Shown here in pieces: positions 9,120 through 19,846 of a stretch of DNA of 64,000 nt. Position 1 is the first letter of the stretch; every line of letters begins with the position of its first letter. This stretch comes from Methylobacterium sp. E-066. Lineage in GTDB: Bacteria > Pseudomonadota > Alphaproteobacteria > Rhizobiales > Beijerinckiaceae. A program made the position numbers and the translations under genes. The DNA lies in the NCBI RefSeq assembly GCF_022829635.1, contig NZ_JAKSYO010000163.1, positions 1 to 64,000 on the forward strand, read 5' to 3'. Below the pieces are notes generated by a model that was given only the letters and a program-made list of their open reading frames with translations, did no database searches and had not been told where the DNA came from.

Positions 9120-9446
9120 TCAGAGTGAGAACGAGGTGCCGCAGCCGCAGGAGGCGGTCGCCAGCGGGTTCTCGATCTTGAAGGATTGGCCGATCAGGTC
9201 GTTGACGAAGTCGATGGTCGAGCCGGACATGTATTCCAGCGAGACCGGATCGACGATCACGGTGGCGCCGTCGCGCTCGATCGCAAAGTCCTGGTCTTCC
9301 CGGGACCGGGCGATGTCGAACGCGTAGGAAAATCCGGAGCAGCCGCCGCCATTGACGCTGATGCGCAGCGACGAGCCCGGGGGCTCCGCGCCCATGATCT
9401 CGTTGATGCGCTTGGCGGCGCGGGGGGTCAGGGTGATCTCAGCCAT
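9120..9446 (-). CDS. erpA: Iron-sulfur cluster insertion protein (A-type carrier)
   Basis: A 108-residue HesB/IscA-type carrier that passes Fe-S clusters to apo-enzymes. The three cluster-binding cysteines are present: Cys36 in NGGGCSGF and Cys100/Cys102 in CGCGTSF. The start MAEITLTPRAAKRI is the normal one for this family. It is divergent from dgt, an arrangement I recall from other Rhizobiales. The Shine-Dalgarno site is weak. ErpA is preferred over IscA because no isc or suf genes are near. Confidence 0.93.
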   Translation of the reverse strand: MAEITLTPRAAKRINEIMGAEPPGSSLRISVNGGGCSGFSYAFDIARSREDQDFAIERDGATVIVDPVSLEYMSGSTIDFVNDLIGQSFKIENPLATASCGCGTSFSL

Positions 9447-9591
9447 TGTAGCTCTGGCCACGCAAGTGTCCGGTGGATGGCGTCGCCCGGCCGTTGCCGA
9501 GCCCGCCTCGGCCCACAAGATATGGGTTCGAGGCCCGCGCCGCAACGCGCCGGGCGGGGAGGGGTCATGATCAGGCTGCGCGAGATCGAGA

Positions 9592-10848
9592 ATGGACGCC
9601 GTGCGTCCCAACGGTGAGCGCTGGCGGGCGGCCTACGCCACCGATCCGGCCCGGACCCGCGGACGGCTGATCGCCGAAGCATCCTCGCCGACGCGCAGCG
9701 ATTTCCAGCGCGACCGGGACCGGATCATCCATTCGACGGCGTTTCGCCGCCTGAAGCACAAGACGCAGGTCTTCGTGCATCACGAGGGCGACCATTACCG
9801 CACGCGCCTGACCCACACCCTGGAGGTCAGCCAGATCGCCCGGGCGCTCGCCCGCGCCCTGGGGCTCGACGAAGACCTGGCGGAGGCGTTGGCGCTGAGC
9901 CACGACCTCGGCCATACCTGCTTCGGGCATACCGGCGAGGATGCCCTCGACGCCTGCATGGCGGCCCATGGCGGGTTCGACCACAACGCCCAGGCCCTGC
10001 GGATCGTCACCCGGCTTGAACGGCGCTACGCCGGATTCGACGGCCTCAACCTCGCCTGGGAAACCCTGGAGGGGCTGGTCAAGCATAACGGCCCACTGCT
10101 CGACCGGGATGGGCAGCCGACCGCGCGCTACGTCGAGCGCGGCATCCCGGCCGCGATCCTCGAATATGATGCCCTGAACCCGCTGGACCTGTGGAGCCAG
10201 GCCGGCCCGGAGGCGCAGGCGGCGTCGCTCGCCGACGACATCGCCTACGCGGCTCACGATCTCGACGACGGCCTGCGCGCCGGCCTGTTCGACATTCCGG
10301 AACTCCGCGCGGTCCCGTTCCTGGCCGATCTGCTCGACGAGATCGACCGGCTGCATCCGGGCCTCGAACCGTCCCGGGTGATCCATGAACTCGCCCGGCG
10401 GGTGATCACCCGGTTCGTGGAGGACGTGATCCGCGAAGGCGGCCGCCGCATCGCCGCGCTAGATCCGAAGAGCGTTGAGGAGATCCGTCACGCGGCTGAA
10501 CCGGTCATCGTGTTCTCGCCGGCAATCGTGGAGGCTGATGCGGAGATCATGCGCTTCCTCTGGGCGCGGATGTACCGGCACCCGGGGGTGGTCGCCGTGC
10601 GCAAGAAGGCGGACGCGATCGTCAACGACCTGTTCGCAGCCTTCACGGCCGCGCCGTCGCAGATGCCGGAGGAATGGAGCGCCGGGCTGGCGGACGCCTC
10701 GGAGGGCCGCATCGCCCGGCGGGTCGCCGACTACATCGCCGGCATGACTGACACCTACGCGGTGCTGGCCCATCGCAAGCTCTACGCGACCACGCCCGAT
10801 CTCTACTGGGAATTGCCGAGCCGGGGCCTTCCCCTCACCGAACCCTGA
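9592..10848 (+). CDS. dgt: dGTP triphosphohydrolase-like protein
   Basis: A 418-residue HD-domain enzyme that splits dNTPs (classically dGTP) into the deoxynucleoside and triphosphate. The metal-binding histidines are visible: RLTHTLEV, the HD pair at residues 104-105 in [14 protein letters not shown], and further ligands downstream. Alphaproteobacterial members are of the type-2 dGTPase-like group, whose in vivo substrate is not always dGTP. It precedes argS, separated by an oppositely oriented gene, and a strong terminator overlaps its stop codon. Confidence 0.93.
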   Translation: MDAVRPNGERWRAAYATDPARTRGRLIAEASSPTRSDFQRDRDRIIHSTAFRRLKHKTQVFVHHEGDHYRTRLTHTLEVSQIARALARALGLDEDLAEALALSHDLGHTCFGHTGEDALDACMAAHGGFDHNAQALRIVTRLERRYAGFDGLNLAWETLEGLVKHNGPLLDRDGQPTARYVERGIPAAILEYDALNPLDLWSQAGPEAQAASLADDIAYAAHDLDDGLRAGLFDIPELRAVPFLADLLDEIDRLHPGLEPSRVIHELARRVITRFVEDVIREGGRRIAALDPKSVEEIRHAAEPVIVFSPAIVEADAEIMRFLWARMYRHPGVVAVRKKADAIVNDLFAAFTAAPSQMPEEWSAGLADASEGRIARRVADYIAGMTDTYAVLAHRKLYATTPDLYWELPSRGLPLTEP

Positions 10849-10868
10849 GGTCCGGCGAGGGGTTTTTT
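10831..10868 (+). terminator. Intrinsic terminator of dgt
   Basis: A 10-bp stem with one mismatch (CCCCTCACCG at 10831-10840 with CGGCGAGGGG at 10853-10862) is followed by TTTTTT at 10863-10868. The dgt stop codon lies in the loop, so transcription probably ends right at the gene. It would also shield the convergent Gly-rich gene from read-through. Confidence 0.8.
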
Positions 10869-10873
10869 CGCAA

Positions 10874-11293
10874 TCAGCAGCCGCAACCGCAGGTGAAGCT
10901 GCCGTAGCAGCCGGATCCGTATCCGCCGTACCCGCCGCCATAAGCGGCCGGGTAGGCGTAATCGTAGCCGCCGTAGGCGGCGGGATAGCCATAGCCGTAA
11001 CCGCCCCCGCCATAGCCGTATCCGCCGGAGAGGCTGCCGGCCGCGAGACCGAGGCCCAGGCCGATTCCGGCGCCGGCCAGCCCGTAGCCGAGGCCGCGGC
11101 CGTAGCCGCCGCGGTATCCGTAGCCGCGACCATATCCGTAGCCGCGGCCGTAACCCCCGCGCCCGGCGAAGCCACCATGATAGCCGCCGTAACCGCCGTG
11201 GAAGCCGCCACCCCGGAAGCCGCGTGCCTCGGCAGCCGGCGTCGCCAGAACCACCGCGCAGAGCGCCGCGCCCACCATCATCAAGGTCTTCAT
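10874..11293 (-). CDS. Gly/Tyr-rich secreted protein with Cys-rich tail
   Basis: A 139-residue protein with a signal peptide (MKTLMMVGAALCAVVLATPAAEA). After it comes an almost pure Gly/Tyr/Arg chain with GYGRGYGYGRGYG-like units at about residues 35-70, a short hydrophobic Ala/Gly/Leu stretch (LGYGLAGAGIGLGLGLAAG), more GYGG repeats and the ending CYGSFTCGCGC. GGAGAT precedes the ATG. Such proteins occur in many Rhizobiales and may be disordered surface or envelope proteins; the function is unknown. The four clustered C-terminal cysteines could bind metal or cross-link. Confidence 0.75.
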   Translation of the reverse strand: MKTLMMVGAALCAVVLATPAAEARGFRGGGFHGGYGGYHGGFAGRGGYGRGYGYGRGYGYRGGYGRGLGYGLAGAGIGLGLGLAAGSLSGGYGYGGGGYGYGYPAAYGGYDYAYPAAYGGGYGGYGSGCYGSFTCGCGC

Positions 11294-11585
11294 GAAGATC
11301 TCCGAGATCGAGAATTTTGCGATCGCAGCGATCACATAGACTCGCGCGGGCCAAGACAAGATGCTCTGCTAGGCTTCGGTAGTCATCGCGTGGGGATAAA
11401 CTGCCCTCATTCGATCGAATGCGGATTCGTTTTTCGGCGCGGTTAATGCCGGCTTGCGGCGCTTGACGGCCCGCCACCGCTGCCGCGCCGTGACACCCTC
11501 CCGCCCCCTTGCTAGACGGCTCCGAGCGGGCGCAGGCCGAGACGGCCGGGCGGCAGCATCCCCCGCACGAGCGAGACCGAGACCG

Positions 11586-13337
11586 ATGAACATCTTCGCC
11601 CTGTTCGAGGCGCGCGTGCGCGAGGCCGTGGAGGCCCTGACCCGCGCCGGCCAGCTGCCGGAGGGCCTCGACCTCGGCCGCGTCGTCGTCGAGCCGCCGC
11701 GTGACACCGCGCACGGTGACCTCGCAACCAACGCTGCGCTGGTCCTGGCGAAGGAAGCGCGCACCAACCCGAAGGCGCTCGGCGAGGCGCTGGCCGCCGA
11801 GCTGCGCGCCGATCCGCGGATCCTCGAGGCCAGCGTCGCCGGCCCGGGCTTCATCAACCTGCGCCTGGCCCCGGGAATCTTCCACGACGTGATCCGCAGC
11901 GCGCTCGCGGAACCGGAGCGGTTCGGCCGCGCGCAGCTGCAGGGCGGCCCGATCAACGTCGAGTACGTCTCGGCCAATCCGACCGGGCCGATGCATGTCG
12001 GGCATGGCCGCGGCGCGGTGTTCGGCGACGCCCTGTGCAATCTCCTGGTCGCAGCCGGGCGGCAGGTGACGCGCGAATATTACATCAACGACGCCGGCGC
12101 CCAGGTCGATGTCCTGGCCCGCTCCGCCTACCAGCGCTACCGCGAGGCCCTGGGCGAGCCCTTCGCGATCGCGGAGGGTCTCTATCCGGGCGACTACCTC
12201 AAGCCCGTCGGCGCCAAGCTCACAGAGAGCCACGGCCGCACACTCCTCGACCAGCCGGAGGCCGAATGGCTGCCGGTGGTCCGCGAAGTCGCGCTCGGCA
12301 TGATGATGGACATGATCCGGTCCGATCTCGAGGCGATCGGCATCCGGCATGACGTGTTCTTCTCCGAGCGGACGCTTCTTCAGAGCGGTGCCGTGAAGGC
12401 ACTCCTCCAGGAACTGCGCGAGAAGGGCCTCGTCTACGAGGGCCGCCTGCCGCCGCCCAAGGGCCAGCTGCCCGAGGATTGGGAGGACCGCGAGCAGACG
12501 CTGTTCCGCACCAAGGATTTCGGGGACGACACCGACCGGCCGCTGCTCAAGTCGGATGGCTCCTACACCTACTTCGCCTCGGACATCGCCTATCACCGCG
12601 CGAAGTATCTGGCGGGAGCCACCGAACTGATCGACGTGCTCGGCGCCGACCATGGCGGCTACGTCAAGCGCATGCAGGCGGCTGTGAAGGCTGTCAGCGA
12701 CGGCCAGGCTGTCCTGGACGTGAAGCTCTGCCAGCTGGTGCGGCTGTTGCGCGCGGGCGAGCCCGTGAAGATGTCGAAGCGGGCCGGCGAGTTCGTGACC
12801 CTGCGCGACGTGATCGACGAGGTCGGCCGCGACGCGATCCGGTTCATGATGCTCTATCGGAAGAACGACGCGACGCTCGATTTCGACCTCGCCAAGGTGG
12901 TCGAGCAGTCGAAGGACAACCCAGTCTTCTACGTCCAGTATGCCCATGCCCGCGTCCGCTCGGTGCAGCGGCAGGCGCGCGAGGCGTTCCCCGGGGCGGA
13001 CCTGTCCGCCACGGCGCTGCTGCGCGAGGCCGATTTCGGCCTTCTGAGCGATCCGGGTGAGATCGAGGTGATGCGGCTGATCGCCCAATATCCCCGCGTG
13101 CTGGAATCGGCGGCGCTGGCGCACGAGCCGCATCGAATCGCGTTCCACCTCTATGAAACGGCGGCCGGGCTTCATACTTTATGGAACAAGGGCAAAGACT
13201 TGCCGCAATTACGGTTTGTTAATGCAACCGACCGAAAGTCGACCTGGGCGCGGCTGGCGCTCGTCGAGGCTCTTCGGAGTACCCTCGCGGCCGGCCTCGC
13301 AGTGCTCGGTGTGACCGCGCCGGACGAGATGCGATAG
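11586..13337 (+). CDS. argS: Arginyl-tRNA synthetase
   Basis: A 583-residue class I synthetase that charges tRNA-Arg. The N-terminal Add1 domain is followed by [14 protein letters not shown] (HIGH motif at about 137-140) and [10 protein letters not shown] (KMSKS motif near residue 395). The C-terminal alpha-helical anticodon domain ends in [13 protein letters not shown]. The start at [11 protein letters not shown] is the family norm. A SPOR-domain gene follows after 49 bases, a neighbourhood shared with many Rhizobiales. Confidence 0.97.
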   Translation: MNIFALFEARVREAVEALTRAGQLPEGLDLGRVVVEPPRDTAHGDLATNAALVLAKEARTNPKALGEALAAELRADPRILEASVAGPGFINLRLAPGIFHDVIRSALAEPERFGRAQLQGGPINVEYVSANPTGPMHVGHGRGAVFGDALCNLLVAAGRQVTREYYINDAGAQVDVLARSAYQRYREALGEPFAIAEGLYPGDYLKPVGAKLTESHGRTLLDQPEAEWLPVVREVALGMMMDMIRSDLEAIGIRHDVFFSERTLLQSGAVKALLQELREKGLVYEGRLPPPKGQLPEDWEDREQTLFRTKDFGDDTDRPLLKSDGSYTYFASDIAYHRAKYLAGATELIDVLGADHGGYVKRMQAAVKAVSDGQAVLDVKLCQLVRLLRAGEPVKMSKRAGEFVTLRDVIDEVGRDAIRFMMLYRKNDATLDFDLAKVVEQSKDNPVFYVQYAHARVRSVQRQAREAFPGADLSATALLREADFGLLSDPGEIEVMRLIAQYPRVLESAALAHEPHRIAFHLYETAAGLHTLWNKGKDLPQLRFVNATDRKSTWARLALVEALRSTLAAGLAVLGVTAPDEMR

Positions 13338-13386
13338 GCTCGATGACCATCGGGCCGGTGACCGGCCGTGATGTGAGGATGCTGCC

Positions 13387-14739
13387 ATGACGAACGCTTC
13401 GCGCGCTCAGGTCGATCTGGACGCCCTCGCGCGCGATCTGCGTCAGGAGCAGGCGCGTGGCGCCGCGGGCGGCGCCAAGCCCGACCCGCTGGCCGAGTTG
13501 GCGCGGATCGTCGGGCAGGACGACCCGTTCCGGGCGCTGCTGGCGGTACGGGACGAGATGCGCGGCGTCGCCACCGCGCAGCCGCAGGCCGCCTGGGATG
13601 GCCGGGTCGAGCCGAGCTTCGCCCCGGAGCCGGCCAAGCCGAACCCCGCCGACGCCTTCGACCAATACCTCGCCTCGGTGGAGCGCGACACGCACGAGGA
13701 GCCGGCGCCCTACGGCGCGGAGGCTCAGGATCCGGCAGCCGCCGAGTACGAGGACGGCCGCTCGCTGCGTCGGGTGAACCCGCGCCGGCGCCTCGCCTCC
13801 GTGGGGGCCGGCATCGCGATCGTCGCCGTCGCCGTCACCGGCGCGCTCACCTACAAGGGCCTGCATGGGACGGACAGCGGCGGCGGCGTGCCCGTCGTCC
13901 AGGCTGATTCCACGCCCCTCAAGGTCGCCCCGAAGGTCGCCGACGGCGTCGAGATCCCGGACCAGAACCGGCAGATCTACGACAACAACAAGGGCAAGGC
14001 CAAGGACGGCCAGATCAAGATCGTCAACCGCGAGGAACAGCCGATCGACGTGGCCGAGGCGGCCCGCGCCGCGCAGGGCACCGGCCCCGCCGGCGGGGCG
14101 CAGAGCGGCACCACGCCGGGCAACGGCCCGTTCGAGGCGTTCGGCGAGCCGCGCCGGGTCCGCACCGTGGCGGTGAAGCCGGAGGCCCCGCCCGCGCCGG
14201 TCCAGCGCGAGGCGCAGGCTGAGGCCGGTCCCGCCCCGATCCCCACCATGGTCCTGCCCACCGACGAGCCGCCGCAGCAGCCGAAGGCCCGGCCCGGCCG
14301 TCAGGCCGCCGCGGCGCTGCCACCGCCCGCGCCGGAGCCGGTCCAGGCCCCCCCGTCGGCCACACCGGTCGAGGCCGCCCCGGTGAAGCCCGTCGCCGTG
14401 AAGCCGCCGCCGAAAGCCGCCCAGCGGGTTGCCTCCGTGACGACGCCCGCCCCGGACGCGCCGGAGGCCGTCGATGACACCGTGAAGACCGGTTCGGTCG
14501 GCGGGTTCTCGGTCCAGCTCGGGGTGCGCGGCAGCGCCGCCGAGGCGAAGGCCGCGCTCAAGCAGATGCAGGCCAAGTACAGCGAGCTCGCCGGCAAGCC
14601 CGAGCTGATCCGGCAGGCGGAGGTCAACGGCAAGACGATCTTCCGCGTCCGCGTCGGGCCGCTGGCCAAGAATGAAGCCGCGAGCCTGTGCACAGCCCTG
14701 CAGGGCGAGGGCGGCCAGTGCTTCGTCGCGAAGAACTGA
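13387..14739 (+). CDS. SPOR domain-containing membrane protein
   Basis: A 450-residue protein with a cytoplasmic N-terminal ~135 residues, one membrane helix near residues 138-158 (ASVGAGIAIVAVAVTGALTY), and a long Pro/Ala-rich periplasmic linker at about 220-350. It ends in a SPOR domain (from about GSVGGFSVQLGVRGS to QCFVAKN). SPOR domains bind stem-stripped septal peptidoglycan, so a division or cell-wall role is likely. It lies between argS and nagZ, the latter also a cell-wall enzyme. Confidence 0.9.
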   Translation: MTNASRAQVDLDALARDLRQEQARGAAGGAKPDPLAELARIVGQDDPFRALLAVRDEMRGVATAQPQAAWDGRVEPSFAPEPAKPNPADAFDQYLASVERDTHEEPAPYGAEAQDPAAAEYEDGRSLRRVNPRRRLASVGAGIAIVAVAVTGALTYKGLHGTDSGGGVPVVQADSTPLKVAPKVADGVEIPDQNRQIYDNNKGKAKDGQIKIVNREEQPIDVAEAARAAQGTGPAGGAQSGTTPGNGPFEAFGEPRRVRTVAVKPEAPPAPVQREAQAEAGPAPIPTMVLPTDEPPQQPKARPGRQAAAALPPPAPEPVQAPPSATPVEAAPVKPVAVKPPPKAAQRVASVTTPAPDAPEAVDDTVKTGSVGGFSVQLGVRGSAAEAKAALKQMQAKYSELAGKPELIRQAEVNGKTIFRVRVGPLAKNEAASLCTALQGEGGQCFVAKN

Positions 14740-14818
14740 GGCAGCGGTAGTCAGGCAACCGTGGCGCCCCTTCCCGAGCGGGCTACTGGAATCGAAGTTG
14801 TCCGGATGAGGCTCGGGT

Positions 14819-14915
14819 CCCCTCTCCCGTGCGGGAGAGGGACAGGGTGAGGGGCGAGACTTTTCCGGAGAAACCTGATCCCTCACCCCAACCCTCTCCC
14901 GCACGGGAGAGGGGG
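14819..14915. repeat. REP-like inverted repeat, family A, copy 1
   Basis: A ~97-base element with palindromic ends (CCTCTCCCGTGCGGGAGAGG near the left, CCCTCTCCCGCACGGGAGAG at the right) around a core containing GACAGGGTGAGGGG and TTTTCCGGAGAAACCTGATC. Near-identical copies occur at 55259 and 56473. It lies in the 409-base gap before nagZ. The remainder of that gap (14916-15148) shows no gene or structure I can support. Confidence 0.85.
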
Positions 14916-15148
14916 CGCGTCGCGGCCTCCGCCAGGCGCCGTGAGAACATCGCACCGAGCGGGGAGGGGGAGGACTTGAACGGAAGACGCGAGTCCCGCC
15001 CGCCACACCCCGTCCCTCTTTATGGCTCAGATGGGCCAGGCACGCGGTTTCGCCTTGCCGGCTCCCATTTCCCGCCCGACTCTGCCGGCACCGATTCGCC
15101 GGACCTGCCGTTTCCTCGCCGCACCCGCGTGGCCACCGAGAAATCCGA

Positions 15149-16156
15149 ATGACCGCCCGTGCCCTGATCCTCGGCTGCGCCGGCAAGACGCTCTCCGCCG
15201 AGGAGGCCGCCTTCTTCCGGGACGTGCGGCCCTGGGGCTTCATCCTGTTCAAGCGCAACATCGGCACGCCGGACGAGGTGCGTGTGCTCACCGCGTCGCT
15301 GCGCGATTGCCTGGGCTCCGACGCCGCGCCGATCCTGATCGACCAGGAGGGCGGCCGTGTTCAGCGGATGGGGCCGCCGCACTGGCCGGCCTATCCGGCG
15401 GGCGGTCGCTACGGCCGGCTGAACGGCAGCGCCACCGCGATCGCCCGGCTCGGTGCCCGCCTGATGGCGCACGATCTGGCCGAGGTCGGCATCAACGTCG
15501 ATTGCGCCCCCGTCCTCGACGTGCCGGCACCCGGATCGCACGACATCATCGGCGACCGGGCCTACGGCTCGAACCCGGATTCGGTGGCCGAGATCGGCCG
15601 CGCCGTGGCCGAGGGCCTGATCGCTGGCGGTGTCCTGCCGGTGATGAAGCATGTCCCCGGCCACGGCCGCGCCGCCTGCGACAGCCATCACGGCCTGCCG
15701 GTGGTCGAGGCGACCCGCGAGGCCCTGTCCGCCCAGGATTTCCGGCCGTTCCGGGCGCTGGCCGACCTGCCGATGGCGATGAGCGCGCATGTCGTCTTCA
15801 CCGCGATCGACCCGGATCGCCCGGCCACCCAGTCGTCCGCCGTCATCCGCGACGTGATCCGCGGCGCCATCGGCTTCGAAGGCCTGTTGATGACCGACGA
15901 CCTGTCCATGCACGCGCTCACCGGCACGTTCCGCGACCGGACGCAGGCCGCCTTCGCGGCGGGCATCGATATCGGGCTGCATTGCAACGGCGCGATGGAT
16001 GAAATGCGCGCCGTCGCCGAAGCCGCCCCGGCTCTGGCGGGTGAGGCCGCCCGGCGGGCCGCCGCCGCGCTGGCGCGTCTCGACCGCGCCGATGACGGGA
16101 TCGACGTGCCCGAGGCCCGCGCCCGGTTCGCCGCGGCGCTCGCCACCGCGGCCTGA
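15149..16156 (+). CDS. nagZ: Beta-N-acetylhexosaminidase (GH3)
   Basis: A 335-residue cytoplasmic glycosidase that removes N-acetylglucosamine from anhydro-muropeptides in cell-wall recycling. The NagZ signature KHVPGHG is present with the mobile catalytic Asp/His loop (ACDSHHGLP). The nucleophile aspartate is in [10 protein letters not shown] near residue 250. Muropeptide recycling also needs AnmK, whose gene lies about 4 kb downstream. The gene runs directly into tatA with no scpAB between them. Confidence 0.95.
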   Translation: MTARALILGCAGKTLSAEEAAFFRDVRPWGFILFKRNIGTPDEVRVLTASLRDCLGSDAAPILIDQEGGRVQRMGPPHWPAYPAGGRYGRLNGSATAIARLGARLMAHDLAEVGINVDCAPVLDVPAPGSHDIIGDRAYGSNPDSVAEIGRAVAEGLIAGGVLPVMKHVPGHGRAACDSHHGLPVVEATREALSAQDFRPFRALADLPMAMSAHVVFTAIDPDRPATQSSAVIRDVIRGAIGFEGLLMTDDLSMHALTGTFRDRTQAAFAAGIDIGLHCNGAMDEMRAVAEAAPALAGEAARRAAAALARLDRADDGIDVPEARARFAAALATAA

Positions 16157-16301
16157 TCCGCGGCCTTCCACCGCCCCTGCACCCGCCTCTGCTTGTGTTC
16201 AGGCGGTGCGATCCCTAGGTTCGCCCGGAAATCTTCAACCGGTCGTAGCGTCACGCTCCCACAGGTGGGCGCAGGCAGGTGGACGCACGCAGGAGGTTGC
16301 C

Positions 16302-16574
16302 ATGGGCAGCATGAGTATCTGGCACTGGGTCATCGTTGCCGTCATCGTCATGCTGCTGTTCGGACGCGGCAAGGTCTCCGACCTGATGGGCGACGTCGCC
16401 AAAGGCATCAAGGCGTTCAAGAAGGGCATGGCTGAGGACGAGACCCCTCCGGCGAGCCAGCCGGTCGCGCCGCCGAGCGAGCCAGTCCGCACCATCCCGC
16501 ACACCGCCGAGACCAGCCCCGGAACCGCGGTTCCCGCGAGTCATCTGCCGGGCGGCGAACGCAAGCCGATCTGA
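16302..16574 (+). CDS. tatA: Twin-arginine translocase subunit TatA
   Basis: A 90-residue protein with a single N-terminal membrane helix ([19 protein letters not shown]), the conserved FG hinge, an amphipathic helix ([19 protein letters not shown]) and a Pro-rich tail. TatA oligomers form the passage for folded proteins. AGGAGG lies 6 bases before the ATG. tatB and tatC follow in the same direction. Probable Tat substrates in this window are the binding protein at 4512 and the hydrolase at 43139. Confidence 0.95.
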   Translation: MGSMSIWHWVIVAVIVMLLFGRGKVSDLMGDVAKGIKAFKKGMAEDETPPASQPVAPPSEPVRTIPHTAETSPGTAVPASHLPGGERKPI

Positions 16575-16662
16575 GAGACTGGCAGGGCGCGCGCTGTGGT
16601 GTAGAGCCTGACGGGGGTTCGGACTCGGGTCCGGCTCCCAGGGCAGCAGGACCGTCGACGAC

Positions 16663-17256
16663 ATGCTGGACATGAGTTGGGGCGAGGTGATGCTGATCGG
16701 CGGCGTCGCCCTCATCGTCATCGGGCCGAAGGATCTCCCGAAGGCGCTGCGCACCGTCGGGCAGATCACCACGAAGCTGCGCCGCATGGCCGGCGAGTTT
16801 CAGATGCAGTTCAACGAGGCGATCCGCGAGGCCGAACTCGACGAGGTTCGCAAAGAGGTCGACGGTATCCGCAACACCGTCCGCTCGACGAGCACCGGCT
16901 TCAACCCGGTCCAGACGATCCGGGACGAGTTGAAGGGTGCCGTCGAGGGCCGGGTCGCCGCCCGGCAGGGATCCGAGGCCCTCGGCCCCGAGAAGCCGGC
17001 GCCGGACACGCGTTCGCTCGCCGACGCCACCGCGCAGCTCAAGGCCGAGCAGGACGCCGCCGCGCCACCGAGCACCGAGGATGCGCCAGCGGTCGCTGAG
17101 CCGGCCGCGCACGCCGATCCGCTCCAGCACGCCGCCCCGCCCGAAGCACCGCTACCGATCCCGGGCTCGGTGGACGATCCCTACGGGCCCCCGCCCGAGC
17201 CGCCTGCGACGCACGACACCCCCATGGACCCGAAGAACGGCGCCACTGCCCGATGA
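16663..17256 (+). CDS. tatB: Sec-independent protein translocase TatB
   Basis: A 197-residue protein starting [20 protein letters not shown], with the TatB-typical membrane helix and [13 protein letters not shown] hinge. It continues in an amphipathic helix and a long acidic, Pro/Ala-rich C-terminal tail. TatB and TatC together form the twin-arginine signal receptor. Its stop overlaps the tatC start by four bases (ATGA), indicating translational coupling. Confidence 0.95.
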   Translation: MLDMSWGEVMLIGGVALIVIGPKDLPKALRTVGQITTKLRRMAGEFQMQFNEAIREAELDEVRKEVDGIRNTVRSTSTGFNPVQTIRDELKGAVEGRVAARQGSEALGPEKPAPDTRSLADATAQLKAEQDAAAPPSTEDAPAVAEPAAHADPLQHAAPPEAPLPIPGSVDDPYGPPPEPPATHDTPMDPKNGATAR

Positions 17257-18053
17257 TCAGCGACGCCGACGAGGCCGAGATCGAAGCGTCCCGGGCGCCG
17301 CTGCTCGAACACCTGATCGAATTGCGGTCGCGGCTGATCAAGTCGCTGATCGCCTTCGTGGCGATGTTCTTCTGCTGCTTCTTCTTCTCGCGCGACATCT
17401 ACAACATCCTGGTCTACCCCTACGTCTCGATCGTGGGCGTGCAGAATGCCGAGCTGATCGCGACGCATTTCCTCGAGCAGGTCTTCACCAACATCAAGCT
17501 CAGCGTGTTCGGCGCCGCGTTCCTGGCCTTCCCGGTGATCGCCACGCAGATCTATGCCTTCGTGGCGCCGGGCCTCTACCGCAACGAGCGCAAGGCGTTC
17601 CTGCCCTACCTGGTGGCCACGCCGATTTTTTTCGTCCTTGGCGCGCTGGTGGTGTTCTTCCTGGCGATGCCGCTCTTGATAAAATTCTCGGTGTCGCTGC
17701 AGCAGGTCGGCGTCGATGGCGAGCCGACGATCAAGCTGTTGCCCAAGGTCGACGAGTATCTCTCGCTGATCATGACGCTGATCTTCGCCTTCGGCATCGC
17801 ATTCCAGCTGCCGGTGATCCTGACCCTTCTCGGCCAGATCGGCATCATCGACGCCGCCTTCCTGCGCGAGAAGCGCCGCTACGCGATCGTGCTGGTCTTC
17901 GTCGTCGCGGCTGTGCTGACGCCGCCGGACGTCATCTCGCAGCTCTCGCTCGCCTTACCGATGCTGATTCTCTACGAGGCCTCGGTGTTCTCCGTGGCCC
18001 GGGTGGAGAAGCTGCGCGCGGCGCGACGAGCGGCGGAAGGGTTGGATCCGTAA
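17253..18053 (+). CDS. tatC: Twin-arginine translocase subunit TatC
   Basis: A 266-residue inner-membrane protein with six helices. Conserved TatC features are present: [12 protein letters not shown] near the N-terminus and the loop [14 protein letters not shown] before the second helix. It recognises the RR motif of exported folded proteins. In many Rhizobiales serS follows tatC; here a repeat element and the convergent tyrS follow instead. Confidence 0.96.
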   Translation: MISDADEAEIEASRAPLLEHLIELRSRLIKSLIAFVAMFFCCFFFSRDIYNILVYPYVSIVGVQNAELIATHFLEQVFTNIKLSVFGAAFLAFPVIATQIYAFVAPGLYRNERKAFLPYLVATPIFFVLGALVVFFLAMPLLIKFSVSLQQVGVDGEPTIKLLPKVDEYLSLIMTLIFAFGIAFQLPVILTLLGQIGIIDAAFLREKRRYAIVLVFVVAAVLTPPDVISQLSLALPMLILYEASVFSVARVEKLRAARRAAEGLDP

Positions 18054-18162
18054 GGATCTCGCCTTCGGCAACGATTGTCGAGGCGAGACGTGCTTCCTCG
18101 AATTTCGGGCTGAAAACACGCAGTCGTTTGCCGGCGACGCCACAATAGCGAGAATGATCACC

Positions 18163-18278
18163 TTGTCATTCCGGGGCGCCGCAGGCGAGCCCGGAATCCA
18201 GATCCGCCGACGGTGCAAGTGCTTGAGCTGTCGGCAGTTATGGATCCCGGGCTCCGCTTCGCGGCCCCGGGATGACAA
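18163..18278. repeat. Long inverted repeat (family D) after tatC
   Basis: The outer arms TTGTCATTCCGGGG and CCCCGGGATGACAA frame two inner arms (GCGAGCCCGGAATCCA and TGGATCCCGGGCTCCGC) around a ~50-base centre. This style of element is common between genes in Rhizobiales. It fills part of the 394-base gap between tatC and tyrS. The rest of the gap holds only a possible terminator at 18363-18392. Confidence 0.75.
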
Positions 18279-18362
18279 TGTGGATGCTCGAGCGCCTGCG
18301 AAACTCTCGAGGTCCCAAGCGTATGGCGTGCTTTCTTGACGCCCGATCTGCCTGCGCGATGC

Positions 18363-18392
18363 GGGGGCACAAAATCAGCCCCGGCTTTTTTT
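18363..18392 (+). terminator. Possible intrinsic terminator of the tat operon
   Basis: The stem GGGGC/GCCCC (18364-18368 with 18378-18382) has a 9-base loop and is followed by GGC and seven Ts (18386-18392). It is about 310 bases past tatC. The stem is short, so strength is uncertain. Confidence 0.5.
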
Positions 18393-18447
18393 AGCCTCGT
18401 TCGATGGGACGAAAGCGTACCTTGCCAGAATGCGCACGTAGCGAACC

Positions 18448-19719
18448 CTACTCAGCTCGCAGCAGCACGTGTCGCTTCTTGCCGAAGGACAGTTTGATCA
18501 CCCCGTCTTGGGTTAGGTCCGCCGGCGTCAGCACCGCCTTCTCGTCCGTCACGGCGGCGTCGTTGACCCGGAGACCGCCACCCTTGATCTGGCGCCGCGC
18601 CTCGCTGGTCGAGGGGACGAGCTTGGCGATTTCCGGCCCGAACGCAGTGAGCACGCCAAGCCCCGCTTCCAGGATCGCGGCAGGCACGGTGACGCTCGGC
18701 AGGTCGGCGGCGAGCGTCCCCTCGACAAACGTCTTCCGCGCGGTCTCCGCGGCGGCCTCGGCGGCCTCGCGGCCGTGCATCAGCGCCGTGGCCTCAGTGG
18801 CGAGCACGGTCTTGGCCGCATTGATCTCGGAGCCGGCGAGCGCCGCGAGCCGCGCGACCTCGTCCATCGGCAACAGCGTGAACAGCTTGAGGAAGCGGGC
18901 CACGTCCGCATCCTCGGTGTTGCGCCAGAACTGCCAGTAATCGTACGGCTTGAGCATGTCCGGATTGAGCCAGATGGCGCCGGCGGCGGTCTTGCCCATC
19001 TTGGCGCCGGAGGACGTTGTCAGCAGCGGGCAGGTCAGGGCGTAGAGCTGGGGCGTGCCCATGCGCCGGCCGAGATCGATGCCGTTGACGATGTTGCCCC
19101 ACTGGTCCGAGCCGCCCATCTGCAGGACGCAGCCGTAGCGGCGGTTCAGCTCCACGAAGTCGTAGGATTGCAGGATCATGTAGTTGAATTCCAGGAACGA
19201 GAGTTCCTGGTCGCGCTCAAGGCGCAGGCGGACGCTGTCCATCGACAGCATGCGGTTTACCGAGAAGTGGCGGCCGATGTCGCGCAGCATCTCGATGTAG
19301 TTGAGCTTGGTCAGCCACTCGGCGTTGTCGACCATCACGGCGTCGCCCGCGCCCTCGCCGAAGCGCAGGAACCGGTCGAAAGTCTTGCGGATCTCGGCCT
19401 TGTTGGCGTCGATCTGCTCGACGGTGAGGATCTTGCGGGTCTCGTCGCGGCCGGACGGGTCGCCGACCCGGGTGGTGCCGCCGCCCATCAGGGCGATCGG
19501 CTTGCCCCCGGTGGCCTGCAGCCAGTGCAGCATCATGATCGACAGCAGATGCCCGACGTGGAGCGAGGCCGCCGTGCAATCGTAGCCGACATAGGTGGTG
19601 AGCCGCCCTTCGAGCGCCGCGGCGTCGATCCCGGCGAGGTCCGAAGTCTGGTGAATGTAGCCGCGCTCGGTCAGGATCCGCAGGAAGTCGGATTTCGGCG
19701 CGAAGCTCTCGGCGGTCAT
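18448..19719 (-). CDS. tyrS: Tyrosyl-tRNA synthetase
   Basis: A 423-residue class I synthetase that charges tRNA-Tyr. The HIGH motif appears as HVGH at residues 54-57, the tyrosine-binding region as [14 protein letters not shown], and the KMSKS motif as KMGKT near residue 240, a normal variant for TyrRS. A C-terminal S4 RNA-binding domain ends the protein ([17 protein letters not shown]). The start [13 protein letters not shown] is chosen because upstream codons look non-coding. It is divergent from anmK. Confidence 0.96.
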   Translation of the reverse strand: MTAESFAPKSDFLRILTERGYIHQTSDLAGIDAAALEGRLTTYVGYDCTAASLHVGHLLSIMMLHWLQATGGKPIALMGGGTTRVGDPSGRDETRKILTVEQIDANKAEIRKTFDRFLRFGEGAGDAVMVDNAEWLTKLNYIEMLRDIGRHFSVNRMLSMDSVRLRLERDQELSFLEFNYMILQSYDFVELNRRYGCVLQMGGSDQWGNIVNGIDLGRRMGTPQLYALTCPLLTTSSGAKMGKTAAGAIWLNPDMLKPYDYWQFWRNTEDADVARFLKLFTLLPMDEVARLAALAGSEINAAKTVLATEATALMHGREAAEAAAETARKTFVEGTLAADLPSVTVPAAILEAGLGVLTAFGPEIAKLVPSTSEARRQIKGGGLRVNDAAVTDEKAVLTPADLTQDGVIKLSFGKKRHVLLRAE

Positions 19720-19846
19720 GGCTGCGGTCTCGGATCGCGAGCCGGCGCGACAGGCCGAGGCTCTGCGTGCTAGCTCGCGCTGCTGGGGTTCAGGATACGG
19801 CGCGCTCTTAGCAGGGCGTTCGCCGAAAGGCACGGGGTCGAGCACA

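Noticed and set aside
10803-13175. 790-codon frame antisense to argS and the Gly-rich gene
   Set aside because: Shadow of argS. No recognisable motif, and it crosses a clear terminator and an unrelated gene.
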